Source: Desulfosarcina ovata subsp. ovata (lineage in GTDB: Bacteria > Desulfobacterota > Desulfobacteria > Desulfobacterales > Desulfosarcinaceae). From it: a stretch of DNA of 64,000 nucleotides. This document shows, one piece after another, positions 41,962 through 51,410 of this stretch. The translations under genes were made by a program, and so were the position numbers. Location: the NCBI RefSeq assembly GCF_009689005.1, contig NZ_AP021879.1:5861724-5925723 (forward strand), written 5' to 3'. Under the pieces are notes generated by a model, which did not search any database, was not told the DNA's origin, and saw nothing but the letters and a program-made list of their open reading frames with translations. Each line of letters opens with the position of its first letter. Within the stretch, counting starts at the first letter, position 1.

Positions 41962-42119
41962 GATCGGGAATTTTATTAATTAAACGCAATTGCTTGTTCT
42001 TGCGTCCGTCTTCCGCGTTGCATCAACGGCTACATACTCCCGGTATGCAACCCTTGATGCGCCTTGAAGACGAACACAAGCCCGGCGCAATTACGTTCAA
42101 TTAATTTCATCCCCGATCC
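41961..42119. repeat. 159-bp palindromic dispersed repeat, copy 1
   Basis: Begins GGATCGGGAATTTTATTAAT and ends AATTTCATCCCCGATCC; the two ends are inverted repeats. Further inner arms pair (TTCTTGCGTCCGTCTTC with GAAGACGAACACAAG; TGCATCAA with TTGATGC), so the whole unit folds back. Copy 2 at 48828-48986 has the same length and differs at about six positions. It has no gene. MITE-like. Confidence 0.9.
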
Positions 42120-42126
42120 CAAGGGA

Positions 42127-43890
42127 CTATTTCTCCTTCGAACTCAGCTCCGGGAACTCGTGGTAGAAGTACTCGAAGGCCTGAACGGGGTCGGCAGCCT
42201 TCTTTTTCGCCTCGCTCTGACGCAGTTCGATTCTTCGGATTTTGCCGCTGATGGTTTTGGGCAGTTCTTCGACGAACTCGATGATACGCGGGATCTTGAA
42301 CTTGGCCAGGACATCGATGGTGTGTTTGAACAGTTCCAGGGCCAGCTCCCGGGAGGGCTGCCGGCCGGGCTTGAGGATCACGTACGCCTTGACCAGTTGG
42401 TGGCGCACCGGATCGGGTTTGCCCACCACGGCCGCCTCCACCACCGCCGGATGCTCCACCAATGCGCTCTCCACCTCGAAGGGCCCCACCCGGTAGTCGG
42501 AGGATTTGATCACGTCGTCCGAGCGGCCCACGAACCACCAGTAGCCGTCGGTATCAAAGGACGCCTTGTCGCCGGTGTAGTAGAGGTCGTTGCGGAACGC
42601 ACTTTGGGTCAGCTCGGTGTCGTCGATGTACTCCTGGAAAAGCCCCAGGGCCCGCCAGTTGCTCAGCCGGACCACAATGTGTCCGGGTTCGTCGGGGACC
42701 GTGATCTCGTTGCCCTCATCGTCCACCAGGATCACGTCATACAGGTAGGCGGGGTAGCCAAAGGAGCCGAAACGCATGCGGCCTTCCATCCAGGGCGGAT
42801 TGCCGATCATGGCGGTGGATTCGGTCTGACCATAGAAATCGCGGATTTCGGTACCGGTGGCCTTTTTCCACTGCTCGATCACTTCCGGATTGAGGGGCTC
42901 ACCGGCACTCAAGGAGTACTTCATGGCCGAAAAGTCGTACATGTCCAGATCAAGGCCCACAAAGGCCCGCCAGGCCGTGGGCGGCGCACAGAAGGAAGTC
43001 ACCTTGTATTTGGCCACGCTGGCGACATACTTTTCCACATTCAGGGCGCTGAAATTGAATCCGGTGGCGGTGGCGCCCAGGTTGAACGGGGTGAAAAAAC
43101 TGCTCCAGGCCCACTTGGCCCATCCCGGTGCGCTCAGGTTGTGGTGCACGCCGCCGGGTTCCACCCCCTGGATCACGGCAGTGGAGAGGTGGCCGACCGG
43201 ATAGGAGGTGGCGCTGTGCCCGACCCGCTTGGGAAGCCCGGTGGTGCCGGAGGTGAAAAAGCAGAAGAGCACATCGTCCCTGCCCACGGAAGCGGGGTCG
43301 GCCTCAGTGGATTCTGCGTCAATATCGCCGTAGGTGACCCAGCCCGCCTTCTGCCCCAGCACGATTTTGGCTTTGGGGGTGCAGGCGGCTTTCTGCAGGG
43401 CGTCGTCCACCAGGTCGGTGAGGCCTTCAACGGCCACGATCACATCGGGCGGATAGGCTTCGAAACGAAACCGGATTTCCCTTTCGGTCATGCTGGTGGC
43501 CGTGGGCACCGACACCAGTCCCCCCTTGATACCGGCGAACGAGGCAAACCAGGTTTCGGGCACGATGGGGGTCAGCATGTAAAGGTTTTCGCCTTTTTCG
43601 ACGCCCTTTTTACGGACGTAGTTAAGGAATTTGTTTCCGTTGGCGGCCAGCTCACGGTAGGTGTACTGCTGCTCGGCATCCGTTTCCAGATCGGTCCAGA
43701 TCAGGGCCAGCTGGTCGCCCCTCTCTTTTACGTGCAGCCCTTCAAAAATTTCGGCGGCCCAATTGAACTGCTCCGGCAGCGTGGTCTGATTGAGCTTTTC
43801 AAAAAAAGCTTTTGCCGCCGCCTCCCGTTTTCCCATATCGCTGATGGTATTGATCGCCATCGCCTCCCTGTAATAACTGACCACCGACAT
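42127..43890 (-). CDS. AMP-forming acyl-CoA synthetase
   Basis: A 587-residue member of the ANL superfamily, close to medium-chain acyl-CoA/acetyl-CoA synthetases. The ATP-binding loop is FFTSGTTGLPKRVGHS, the A4/A5 motif DFYGQTESTAMIGNPP, the hinge YWWFVGRSDDVIKSSDYRVG, and the catalytic lysine lies in LPKTISGKIRRIELR near the C-terminus. It activates a carboxylic acid to its CoA thioester; chain length cannot be told. CGGAGG lies ahead of ATG 43890. Confidence 0.93.
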   Translation of the reverse strand: MSVVSYYREAMAINTISDMGKREAAAKAFFEKLNQTTLPEQFNWAAEIFEGLHVKERGDQLALIWTDLETDAEQQYTYRELAANGNKFLNYVRKKGVEKGENLYMLTPIVPETWFASFAGIKGGLVSVPTATSMTEREIRFRFEAYPPDVIVAVEGLTDLVDDALQKAACTPKAKIVLGQKAGWVTYGDIDAESTEADPASVGRDDVLFCFFTSGTTGLPKRVGHSATSYPVGHLSTAVIQGVEPGGVHHNLSAPGWAKWAWSSFFTPFNLGATATGFNFSALNVEKYVASVAKYKVTSFCAPPTAWRAFVGLDLDMYDFSAMKYSLSAGEPLNPEVIEQWKKATGTEIRDFYGQTESTAMIGNPPWMEGRMRFGSFGYPAYLYDVILVDDEGNEITVPDEPGHIVVRLSNWRALGLFQEYIDDTELTQSAFRNDLYYTGDKASFDTDGYWWFVGRSDDVIKSSDYRVGPFEVESALVEHPAVVEAAVVGKPDPVRHQLVKAYVILKPGRQPSRELALELFKHTIDVLAKFKIPRIIEFVEELPKTISGKIRRIELRQSEAKKKAADPVQAFEYFYHEFPELSSKEK

Positions 43891-43927
43891 GTGCGTCCTC
43901 CGTTTGAATGGTTATTTCCGACAACCT

Positions 43928-44033
43928 ATAGACTTTAAGATAATGTTTCTGGACTGTGTTATCGGTCGTCGCAGTATTACCATACGGCTTCCTCCCTCTG
44001 GCCTTGCCAAAAACATTATCTTAAAGTCCATAA
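43928..44033. repeat. Palindromic dispersed repeat of about 105 bp, complete copy
   Basis: GACTTTAAGATAATGTTT (43932-43949) is inverted at 44012-44029 as AAACATTATCTTAAAGTC, with about 60 bases between, including TGTTATCGGTCGTCGCAGTA. A half copy of the same sequence occurs inverted at 52489-52541. Probably a MITE-like or REP-like element in the upstream region of the acyl-CoA synthetase gene. Confidence 0.8.
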
Positions 44034-44124
44034 ATTGAATGACGTCGTTGTTGGACCCCTGGAAACCGATTCCAGGCGAGTGTCCGGAGGCTTCTGATGC
44101 CATACCGGTCACCTGGTTGTCAAA

Positions 44125-44526
44125 TCAGTAAGCGCGCCGGCCATCGATGACCCCCCTCACGCCGCCCTTGGGATCGGGGCAGTCGCCATCGCGACGCGGG
44201 ATCAGATGGATATGGGCATGAAAGACGCTCTGTCCGGCGGACGCCCCACTGTTGGTACCGATATTGAACCCGGTGATGGTCGGATCGGCCTGCCGGATCC
44301 GGTCGGCAAGCATGCGGATCAGTGCACGGCTGTCGTGCAATTCCTCATCGGTCATGGAGAACCAGTCCGGCGTATGCCGCCGGGGGACAATCAGGCAGTG
44401 GCCATGGGTTACCGGGAACCCGTCATCGAAAGCAACGGCCGTCCCCAGCCGTGCCATCACGGCACCGGACCGGATCCTTTGGCAAAACAGGCACTCCTGC
44501 TGGAATTGGGCGGGGGAACGGTCCAT
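44125..44526 (-). CDS. HIT-family hydrolase
   Basis: About 133 residues from ATG 44526 (AAGGTGAG ahead). CLFCQRIRSG near the start, VTHGHCLIVPRRHTPDWF, and the histidine triad SVFHAHIHLIPRR define a HIT protein, which cleaves nucleotide phosphoramidates or dinucleoside polyphosphates. The aspartate- and glycine-rich tail DGDCPDPKGGVRGVI is typical of bacterial HIT proteins. Confidence 0.93.
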   Translation of the reverse strand: MDRSPAQFQQECLFCQRIRSGAVMARLGTAVAFDDGFPVTHGHCLIVPRRHTPDWFSMTDEELHDSRALIRMLADRIRQADPTITGFNIGTNSGASAGQSVFHAHIHLIPRRDGDCPDPKGGVRGVIDGRRAY

Positions 44527-44670
44527 GGGCTCACCTTTACAAGGACTTGTGGATTCAGGCAGATTTGGGTTATATAACATTCAGAAAGCCCATATTGATC
44601 GATGCGCTCGGTCAGGCGCTAAAAGAGGCCTTTGCGCCCCCCGGATGAACCCGACGACCGATCGGAGCGC

Positions 44671-45351
44671 CTACCGCCAGGCAAAGGTGGGTTGCTCGTA
44701 ATGGGCCACGCGTTTCTCGTTTCCCAGCATGGCGACCTCTCTGAACTGATAGATGATCGCCGCCGTCGGGGCGGCGATGCAGGTGCTGCCGACCGGCATC
44801 ATCAACACCTGCTTCTCACTTTCGGGAATTGACTGCAGGATCGGGGCGTCCGCGCGCATGAACTCAGCCAGGGGGATCAGGTGAATCGATGCCACCTCGT
44901 CGGGATTGGCGGTAAGGGAGACGTCCGCGCCGCCCCACACCACGACCGGCTTGATCGAAAAACCGGAGCGGGTGTTGTAGTCGTCCAGCCGGCCGATGAT
45001 GCGATCCGCGTCCAGGGCCAGGCCGACCTCTTCCGCAAGTTCCCGCAGCACCGTGTCTTCGGGGCTCTCTCCCGCCTCCATCTGACCTCCCGGCAAGGCC
45101 CACTGGCCGGCATGTTTTCTCAACCGGGATGATCGTCTGGTGAGTATCATGGCCGCGTCTCCGGCCCGTGAGGCTTCAGCCGATAGCCCCTCGACGTCGG
45201 ATACGCCCTGGGCGGCGACAATGGTGACGGCGACGGCGGCCCCGGTCAGGCCTTTTTTTTCATGGGTCCGCCACTCAAAGCGGTCCAGATTGGCCTGGAT
45301 ATGGTCCAGCAGGTTGTCATTATAGTTCACGTCAACATCATTTGGTTTCAT
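44671..45351 (-). CDS. Nudix hydrolase (CoA pyrophosphatase-like)
   Basis: A 226-residue protein. The Nudix box is GGQMEAGESPEDTVLRELAE followed by EVGL, matching G-x5-E-x7-R-E-U-x-E-E-x-G-U. Upstream, ILTRRSSRLRKHAGQWALPG resembles the region of NudL-type CoA pyrophosphatases, though the UPF0035 signature is not complete. The substrate is therefore left open. A stand-alone gene between two same-strand neighbours. Confidence 0.88.
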   Translation of the reverse strand: MKPNDVDVNYNDNLLDHIQANLDRFEWRTHEKKGLTGAAVAVTIVAAQGVSDVEGLSAEASRAGDAAMILTRRSSRLRKHAGQWALPGGQMEAGESPEDTVLRELAEEVGLALDADRIIGRLDDYNTRSGFSIKPVVVWGGADVSLTANPDEVASIHLIPLAEFMRADAPILQSIPESEKQVLMMPVGSTCIAAPTAAIIYQFREVAMLGNEKRVAHYEQPTFAWR

Positions 45352-45422
45352 GCTTATCCCCTACGCCACGACTGTCTGCGCTCGCGGTTGAGATTGATGT
45401 GTCAGCAAGCGTCTATATCGTT

Positions 45423-46442
45423 TCAGGCGGCGTCCAGATAGTCCCGTTTCAGGGTCAGAATCCGCTCCAGCGATCGCTGGCCCAGGGTGCGGAGGCGTGC
45501 GTCGTCGGTCAGCCGTTTGCGGATCCGATCGCAGGCCGTCTGGATATCCGGTCCCTTGTGGCAGATCAGGGCGATATCCACATCGGCGAGCAGGACCTGA
45601 TCGATGGCCGTGGCGATATCGTAGGCCGGCTTGATGGCGCCCATATCCAGGTCATCGGTCATGACCACCCCCTGATACCCCAGCTGCCGGCGCAACAGAT
45701 CCGCCGTGACCGCCGGGCTAAGACTGGCCGGCCAGACCGGATCGACGCCGGTGTAGCGGATGTGCGAAAGCATCATGCCGGCAACCCCTGCGGCAATGGC
45801 CGCCCGGAACGGCACCAGATCGAAATCGGTCAGGGCCTGGAGGTCGATGTCAAGATCGGGCAGGGCCAGATGGCTGTCCAGGACCGTGCGGCCAATGCCG
45901 GGAAAATGCTTGCCCACCGCCATGATACCGCGCTGCTGAAACTGTTCGATGACGGTCCGGCCCATACTGGCAACCCATTGGGGATCGCTGCCGAAAACCC
46001 GCTCGGCCATGATGCTGTCGATGCCCTGGGGCGCCACGTCCAACACCGGTGCCATGTCCATGTTGACCCCGATGGCGTGAAGCTCCCCGGCGGTTACCCG
46101 GGCGAAGTCGACGGCATCGGCGGTGGTCCGCATGGCCGGATTTCCTGCAAACTCGGTAAAAAAAGGCGCTTTGAGCCGCGCCACCAGGCCGCCTTCCTGA
46201 TCGATGCCGATCAACAGCGGCGGCAACCCGTGGTCCGCCGCCGCCGCTTGGCAGTCGCGGCATAGCTGAGCGATGGCCTCGGGCGTCTCCAGGTTGCGGG
46301 AGAAGAGAATCAAGCCGCCCACCTTAAGGTTTTCGATGAGATATTTCAGATCCGCATTGAAGGCGGTGCCGTCAAAGCCCACCATCAACCGCTGCCCGGC
46401 CATTGTGTCGGCTGTATGATTCTTCATCATCGCTCGTTTCAT
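45423..46442 (-). CDS. nagZ: Beta-N-acetylhexosaminidase (GH3)
   Basis: A 339-residue family 3 glycoside hydrolase. IGIDQEGGLVARLK near residue 80, then AVGKHFPGIGRTVLDSH with the D-x-H dyad of NagZ, and the nucleophile aspartate in VVMTDDLDMGAIKP. NagZ releases N-acetylglucosamine from peptidoglycan fragments in the cytoplasm. The glycine-histidine of the usual KHFPGHG is replaced by KHFPGIG, a small departure. Confidence 0.9.
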   Translation of the reverse strand: MKRAMMKNHTADTMAGQRLMVGFDGTAFNADLKYLIENLKVGGLILFSRNLETPEAIAQLCRDCQAAAADHGLPPLLIGIDQEGGLVARLKAPFFTEFAGNPAMRTTADAVDFARVTAGELHAIGVNMDMAPVLDVAPQGIDSIMAERVFGSDPQWVASMGRTVIEQFQQRGIMAVGKHFPGIGRTVLDSHLALPDLDIDLQALTDFDLVPFRAAIAAGVAGMMLSHIRYTGVDPVWPASLSPAVTADLLRRQLGYQGVVMTDDLDMGAIKPAYDIATAIDQVLLADVDIALICHKGPDIQTACDRIRKRLTDDARLRTLGQRSLERILTLKRDYLDAA

Positions 46443-46881
46443 TCGCTATTTTTCGTAACGTCGGTGACCATTGGCCACTTTTTTCGCTCTCAAGGCGGGC
46501 CATACGCCCTGCCCGGGGCCGCTGAAGCTGAATGTTTCGCAGTACAGCGTCTTTCCCGAAAAAAGGCAACAGGAAACCGCCTCCGGTGCAGGGGAATCGG
46601 ATTGGGTTTTCGCATACCTTTCCTCCACATGAGCGGAGGCACTTTGAAATGTCAAATGTCCAATGAAAAATACCAAGTGGTGGTATTCCGGCCATTTATA
46701 ATTGCGCCCGCTCATGGTATTTTAACATTTTTCCTCTTGACAACCAGCAGCAATATCGAAGAACATAAAGTATTATTAAATCTAATAAATAGTTAGGTTT
46801 TCGTCTAAACTTCGTTTTGTCGAAACAAAGAACGGCTCCCAATGGTTGACGATTGCGGCAAGGGCTGCAAAAGGAGGGCGC
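46443..46881. other. Intergenic region before the PHA block
   Basis: About 440 bases without a supported gene between divergent genes. TTGACA at 46737-46742 followed by an A+T-rich stretch could be part of a promoter for the PhaC-like gene. TTTCATTCGC/GCGAATGA-like hairpins are not evident. Confidence 0.4.
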
Positions 46882-48681
46882 ATGGTGGAGAAAAAAACTG
46901 AGCCGGTCCAATCCTCTCTTTTCAGAGACATGCTCGCCATTTGGGGCAACCCGATTAGTGCATTCCAGACCGGTTTTGCCGGCCTCTCCCGATACACGGC
47001 TGATTTTTTTATCTCCTATCTGGTTTCCAGCCAATACTTTCAACGGGTGGAAAGGGACCGCCTGCTGCGTGAAGATCCGTTGGACAGTCTCGATGCCTAC
47101 CTGGGCTTGCTGGAAGACAACATTGAGCTGATCACCCGCAGCTTGAACGGCAGCGCCCGAGCCATGGAAACCTACCTGCGCAACGAAACCGGAGGGTACC
47201 AAGACGCCCTGCAGCAGGCCCTTTGCAACCATGACCTTTCCGGAATGGCCGAGTTCGGTGCGCGCCAGTCCCGGCTGATGGAACAGGTCGCCCACGGTTA
47301 TCCGGAAGCCATTGCCGCCATTGAACCGGAGTACGGGTTCCATTTTGAACGCGGCGAGCACCCCCTGATCGACACCACCGGACGATTTGAACTTTACCGG
47401 GTCATTCCATCCCAACCCGCTGTCCAAACCCGGATGGACGCCAAACCGGTTCTGATCATTCCTCCCTATGTGCTGGGGGCCAACATCCTCGGTTTTCTGC
47501 CGGCCGAACAGCGCAGTTACGCCCACGCCTTTGCCAACCAGGGAGTGCCCACCTACATCCGGGTATTGAAAGATATCGCAACGACGCCCGACCTGCAGAC
47601 GATGACCGCCGAGGACGATGCCAGGGATACCCAGCGCTTTTGCAAAGCCATCCAACGCGCCCATGGCAAACCGGTTACCCTCAACGGCTATTGCCAGGGC
47701 GGATTCAACAGCCTCTGCAACCTGCTCAGCGGCATACTGGACAACCTGGTGGACGCTTTCATCACCTGCGTCTCTCCCATGGACGGCACCCGCAGTCAGG
47801 GGCTGGCGCGTTTTCTGGCACGCCTGCCCGAACGGTTCAATGACCTGGCCTACGGCACAAAAATTTTGCCCAATGGCAATCGCGTGGCCGACGGCAGACT
47901 GATGGGATGGGTGTATAAACTGAAAAGCATTGAGCACGAAATCCCTGCCGCGGCGTTTTTCAACGATCTGATGATGTTCGCCCGTCAGACGACCAACGGG
48001 CCGGTACCGATCAACAAGACCGCGGCGGCGCTCAACTACTGGCTCCAGAACGAGCGCAACGATCTGCCGCTGGAAATCACACGGGTCAGCTTTGCCTCGT
48101 ACAATATTTCCATCACCGCCGATGGGACCCTGCCGGTGCGTCTGTTCGGTGAAAAGCTAAACCTGAAACGGTTGCAGGAAAAAAAGCTTCCCTGGCTGAT
48201 CTGTTACGGAACCAACGACGATCTGGTGGAAAAGGAAACTGCTCTGGCGCCCCTGGATTACATTGATGCCGAAGTCAGCCCATTTCCAAAAGGGCACGTG
48301 GCCATTGCCACCTCCTGGTCATTTCCCGACTCCGCCTGCGCCCTGCACACGCGCTTTGGCGATGGCAACTGGCGCGGACCGGTGCGATTCCATCTGGACC
48401 TGGACGCGCAGCTGGAGCAACCCCGCCGCCGGACATCCAAGCCGCAGCCGGCAACAGTGGCGGCCGACGCCGACGGTTCCATCGACGGACAGCGTCGCCA
48501 AAAGCCGGTAAAAAAGTCCGCCCCAAAAGCAGTCGGGAACAATCCGCCGGCCGCAAACCCAGGCATCCAGCAGGTACGTAAGAAAACCGTTTCCAAAAAA
48601 GCCACTGCTGCAAAGGGAAAGGCCAAACCCGGTGCCTCCCACGCACGACCCGCGGGCCGTGGCAAGGGAAAACTGAGCTGA
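46882..48681 (+). CDS. PHA synthase-like alpha/beta hydrolase with lysine/alanine-rich tail
   Basis: About 599 residues from ATG 46882 (AGGAGG ahead). The nucleophile elbow is LNGYCQGGFNSL near residue 272, with a cysteine as in PHA synthases; aspartate in CYGTNDDLVEKE and histidine in FPKGHVAIATSW complete the triad. Length and elbow resemble class I/II-like PHA polymerases and related proteins, distinct from the class III PhaC encoded 1.5 kb further on. The last 90 residues are basic and low in complexity (KKTVSKKATAAKGKAKPG), like histone H1 or the tails of phasins. That tail might bind DNA or granule surfaces. Confidence 0.8.
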   Translation: MVEKKTEPVQSSLFRDMLAIWGNPISAFQTGFAGLSRYTADFFISYLVSSQYFQRVERDRLLREDPLDSLDAYLGLLEDNIELITRSLNGSARAMETYLRNETGGYQDALQQALCNHDLSGMAEFGARQSRLMEQVAHGYPEAIAAIEPEYGFHFERGEHPLIDTTGRFELYRVIPSQPAVQTRMDAKPVLIIPPYVLGANILGFLPAEQRSYAHAFANQGVPTYIRVLKDIATTPDLQTMTAEDDARDTQRFCKAIQRAHGKPVTLNGYCQGGFNSLCNLLSGILDNLVDAFITCVSPMDGTRSQGLARFLARLPERFNDLAYGTKILPNGNRVADGRLMGWVYKLKSIEHEIPAAAFFNDLMMFARQTTNGPVPINKTAAALNYWLQNERNDLPLEITRVSFASYNISITADGTLPVRLFGEKLNLKRLQEKKLPWLICYGTNDDLVEKETALAPLDYIDAEVSPFPKGHVAIATSWSFPDSACALHTRFGDGNWRGPVRFHLDLDAQLEQPRRRTSKPQPATVAADADGSIDGQRRQKPVKKSAPKAVGNNPPAANPGIQQVRKKTVSKKATAAKGKAKPGASHARPAGRGKGKLS

Positions 48682-48827
48682 GCGATCGTAGCGCCGGCTG
48701 CAGAGACTCTGTTTCGTACGTTTCCGTGTGTTCCATTACCCAAATGGGCAAAACTAACCAAAACAGCGCTGCCATTTGGGCAATTTTGCCAATTGTGACC
48801 CCACTGGTTTGCATCTTATATTAATTA

Positions 48828-48986
48828 GGATCGGGAATTTTATTAATTAAACGAAATTGCTTGTTCTTGCGCCCGTCTTCCGCGTTGCATCAATGGCCAC
48901 ATACTCCCGGTATGCAACCCTTGATGGGCCTTGAAGACGAACACAAGCCCGGCGCAATTACGTTCAATTAATTTCATCCCCGATCC
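48828..48986. repeat. 159-bp palindromic dispersed repeat, copy 2
   Basis: Same ends, length and fold as copy 1 at 41961-42119, and in the same orientation. It sits in the gap between the PhaC-like gene and phaE. The flanks show no obvious target duplication. Confidence 0.9.
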
Positions 48987-49232
48987 TTAACCGATCCCGA
49001 AGCGCACTGCTGATAGAACTCAGGAACCAAATCGGAAGGTGACCGTCGCCCGGCGGTATCCCCTTTCCGGCCTGCAAGGGAGAGCATTATGTCGTACGGT
49101 TGCAGTGGTCAAACCGGACGCTAAGTGTTGAAGCAAACCATTTCAGCCCCGTATGTCACAGGTCCGCGGGGACGCGCATAGGCCATCCCGGCGGCACCAT
49201 AGAAAGAACATCCGCAAAGGAAAAAGAGTTTC

Positions 49233-50129
49233 ATGGAGAACAAGGATCAGGATCCGTTTGGAATGATGGCAATGGTCAACGCCTGGTTGAAACCCATGGG
49301 GGAGCTTTGGGAAGATATGGCAAAACGTTCGGACTCTGCCCGCAAGCCTCCGGAGAGCCAAACCAAAAACAGCGGCAAAGCCCCGCCAAATGTCCAGGCC
49401 AGCCTGGTGGCAGCCCTGAAAAACTGCCAGGCCATGGCCAGTGCCATGGCAACCCCGGAATCGGTCAATGCCATACTCAAGGGCAGCGGTGAGATGCCGG
49501 AGGTGCTGCTCAAACTGTTCCAGAGCTATTTGGGCAGTTATATGCAAGTTCAGCAAAATTTGATCAACAGCATCGGCCGGCTGGGCGCCTCCGTGGAGGC
49601 TTATCGGTTCGAGGATATTGATGAAAACCTCTGCCGGTTGTGGACCGATATTTACGAAGGTGAATTCCGCCGTTACTTTCAGATACCGCAACTGGGGCTG
49701 CTGCGCTCCTATCAGGAGAAAGCCAATCAGCTGGCCGATCAGTACAATCTGCTGCAGGCCCAGCTGGCCGAGTTCCTGCGCATGCTGAGCCTGCCGTTTA
49801 GCCATGCCATGCAGGTCATGCAGGAAAAATTGGGTGAACTGGCCGAGAAGGGCGAACTATCCGACGACACCCATGAGTACTACAACCTGTGGATCAAAGT
49901 GCTGGAGGGCCATTTTATGACCCTGTTTCAGACCCCGGAATATGTTGAGGCACTGAACCGCACGGTCAATGCGCTGGCCGATTTTACGGCCGCACGGGAT
50001 GCCGTGGCCGAAGATCTGCTCAGCTTGGTGCCCGTGGCCAGAAAGAGCGAGGTGGATGACATGGCCCGGGAAATTTTTGAACTGAAAAAACGTCTTAAAA
50101 AGATTGAAAAGGATAACAATAGGGGGTAG
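49233..50129 (+). CDS. phaE: Class III PHA synthase subunit PhaE
   Basis: A 298-residue protein, largely helical, with the PhaE layout: an N-terminal region starting with AMVNAWLKPMGELWEDMAKR, a central part with LGLLRSYQEKANQLADQYNL, and the C-terminal coiled coil DDMAREIFELKKRLKKIEKD. PhaE is the non-catalytic partner of PhaC in class III synthases. The stop is four bases before the phaC start. Confidence 0.88.
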   Translation: MENKDQDPFGMMAMVNAWLKPMGELWEDMAKRSDSARKPPESQTKNSGKAPPNVQASLVAALKNCQAMASAMATPESVNAILKGSGEMPEVLLKLFQSYLGSYMQVQQNLINSIGRLGASVEAYRFEDIDENLCRLWTDIYEGEFRRYFQIPQLGLLRSYQEKANQLADQYNLLQAQLAEFLRMLSLPFSHAMQVMQEKLGELAEKGELSDDTHEYYNLWIKVLEGHFMTLFQTPEYVEALNRTVNALADFTAARDAVAEDLLSLVPVARKSEVDDMAREIFELKKRLKKIEKDNNRG

Positions 50130-50132
50130 CGC

Positions 50133-51386
50133 ATGTCGCAGGTTAAAATTCCGGTCGATCTGATCTTGTCAAAAATGGCGGATAATGCCGAGAAAGTTCA
50201 ATCCCGCGCTCATAAAGCCTCGGAGGTGCTATTGGGCGAATTGGACACCGACCTGGCCAAGACACCGTATGACGTGGTGTACCGGGAAGACCGGGTCCAG
50301 CTGAAACATTACCGGCCACGCACCAAAATTCGTTACCGGACGCCCCTACTCGTGGTCTACGCGTTGATCAACCGCGAAACCATGCTGGACCTGCAACCGG
50401 GACGCAGCGTGGTCGAACGCTTTCTGGATGCCGGCATCGACCTGTACATGATCGACTGGGGCTATCCGACCCGCAAGGACCGTTTCCTCGGTTTTGACGA
50501 GCACATCAACGGTTACATGGACGATATCGTCGATCTTATCCGCGAACGAAACGAGACCGACAAAATCAATCTCATGGGGATCTGCATGGGGGGTACGTTC
50601 AGTGTGATTTACTCCGCCCTGCATCCGGAAAAGATAAAAAACCTGGTAACCACGGTCACGCCCACCAATTTCGACACGAAAAAAGGGCTGCTGCACGTCT
50701 GGATGGAGCACATCGATGTCGATCGCGTGGTCGACACATTCGGCAATCTTCCGGCCGACATGATGAACTTCGGTTTTCTGTTGCTCAATCCGGCTCGATT
50801 GATGATTGACAAATACGTCGGTTTCATGGAAAACATCGACAACAAACAGTTTGTCGAGAACTTCGTGCGTATGGACAAGTGGATTTTTGACAGTCCCGAT
50901 CTGCCGGGTGAAGTCTTTCGTCAGTTCGTTAAGGACTGCTACCAGGGCAACAAGCTTCTGAAGAACCAACTCGAGGTGGGGGGCCAGCGTGTCGATCTGA
51001 ACCGATTGACCATGCCACTGCTCAATATCTACGGGAAATACGATCATCTGGTTCCACCCGAAGCGTGCGAAAAACTGATCGATCACGTGGGCAGCAAGGA
51101 TACGGAGAACCTCTGTTTGAATACTGGGCACATCGGTATCTATGTGAGCTCGAAATATCAGGAAGCGTTTGCTCCCAAGATTGCCAGCTGGCTGAAAGCG
51201 CGTGACGGAATGCCCGAACGGAAACCAAGGTCCATAAAAACGGCGGCGACGTCCTCCGCAGCCGTTGTGCAACCCATTTCATCGAAAAAAAAGGCCTCCG
51301 GCAAACGCTCCCGAAACACGACGGAAGAAGACGCTTTTCAGGTGGAACCCGCTTCTGATGCGAAGGCAATGGGCAATGCCCGCTGA
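50133..51386 (+). CDS. phaC: Class III poly(3-hydroxyalkanoate) synthase catalytic subunit PhaC
   Basis: A 417-residue synthase. The catalytic cysteine is in NLMGICMGGTFSVIYSAL near residue 149, aspartate in GKYDHLVPPEACEK near 305, histidine in LNTGHIGIYVSSK near 334, the class III triad. The family usually ends near residue 355; here 60 extra residues, basic and serine-rich (KKKASGKRSRNTTEED), follow, recalling the tail of the PhaC-like protein upstream. It polymerises hydroxyacyl-CoA at the granule surface. Confidence 0.94.
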   Translation: MSQVKIPVDLILSKMADNAEKVQSRAHKASEVLLGELDTDLAKTPYDVVYREDRVQLKHYRPRTKIRYRTPLLVVYALINRETMLDLQPGRSVVERFLDAGIDLYMIDWGYPTRKDRFLGFDEHINGYMDDIVDLIRERNETDKINLMGICMGGTFSVIYSALHPEKIKNLVTTVTPTNFDTKKGLLHVWMEHIDVDRVVDTFGNLPADMMNFGFLLLNPARLMIDKYVGFMENIDNKQFVENFVRMDKWIFDSPDLPGEVFRQFVKDCYQGNKLLKNQLEVGGQRVDLNRLTMPLLNIYGKYDHLVPPEACEKLIDHVGSKDTENLCLNTGHIGIYVSSKYQEAFAPKIASWLKARDGMPERKPRSIKTAATSSAAVVQPISSKKKASGKRSRNTTEEDAFQVEPASDAKAMGNAR

Positions 51387-51410
51387 TCCCATCACTACGG
51401 AGGTGCCCCG

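Noticed and set aside
41961..42119. An isolated attC site
   Set aside because: Although palindromic with A/T-rich ends, it has no proper R'/R'' boxes, recurs as an identical unit at 48828, and lies far from the array.
42064..43938. Plus-strand frame of 624 codons
   Set aside because: Antisense shadow of the acyl-CoA synthetase gene in GC-rich DNA; glycine/histidine-rich with no domain.
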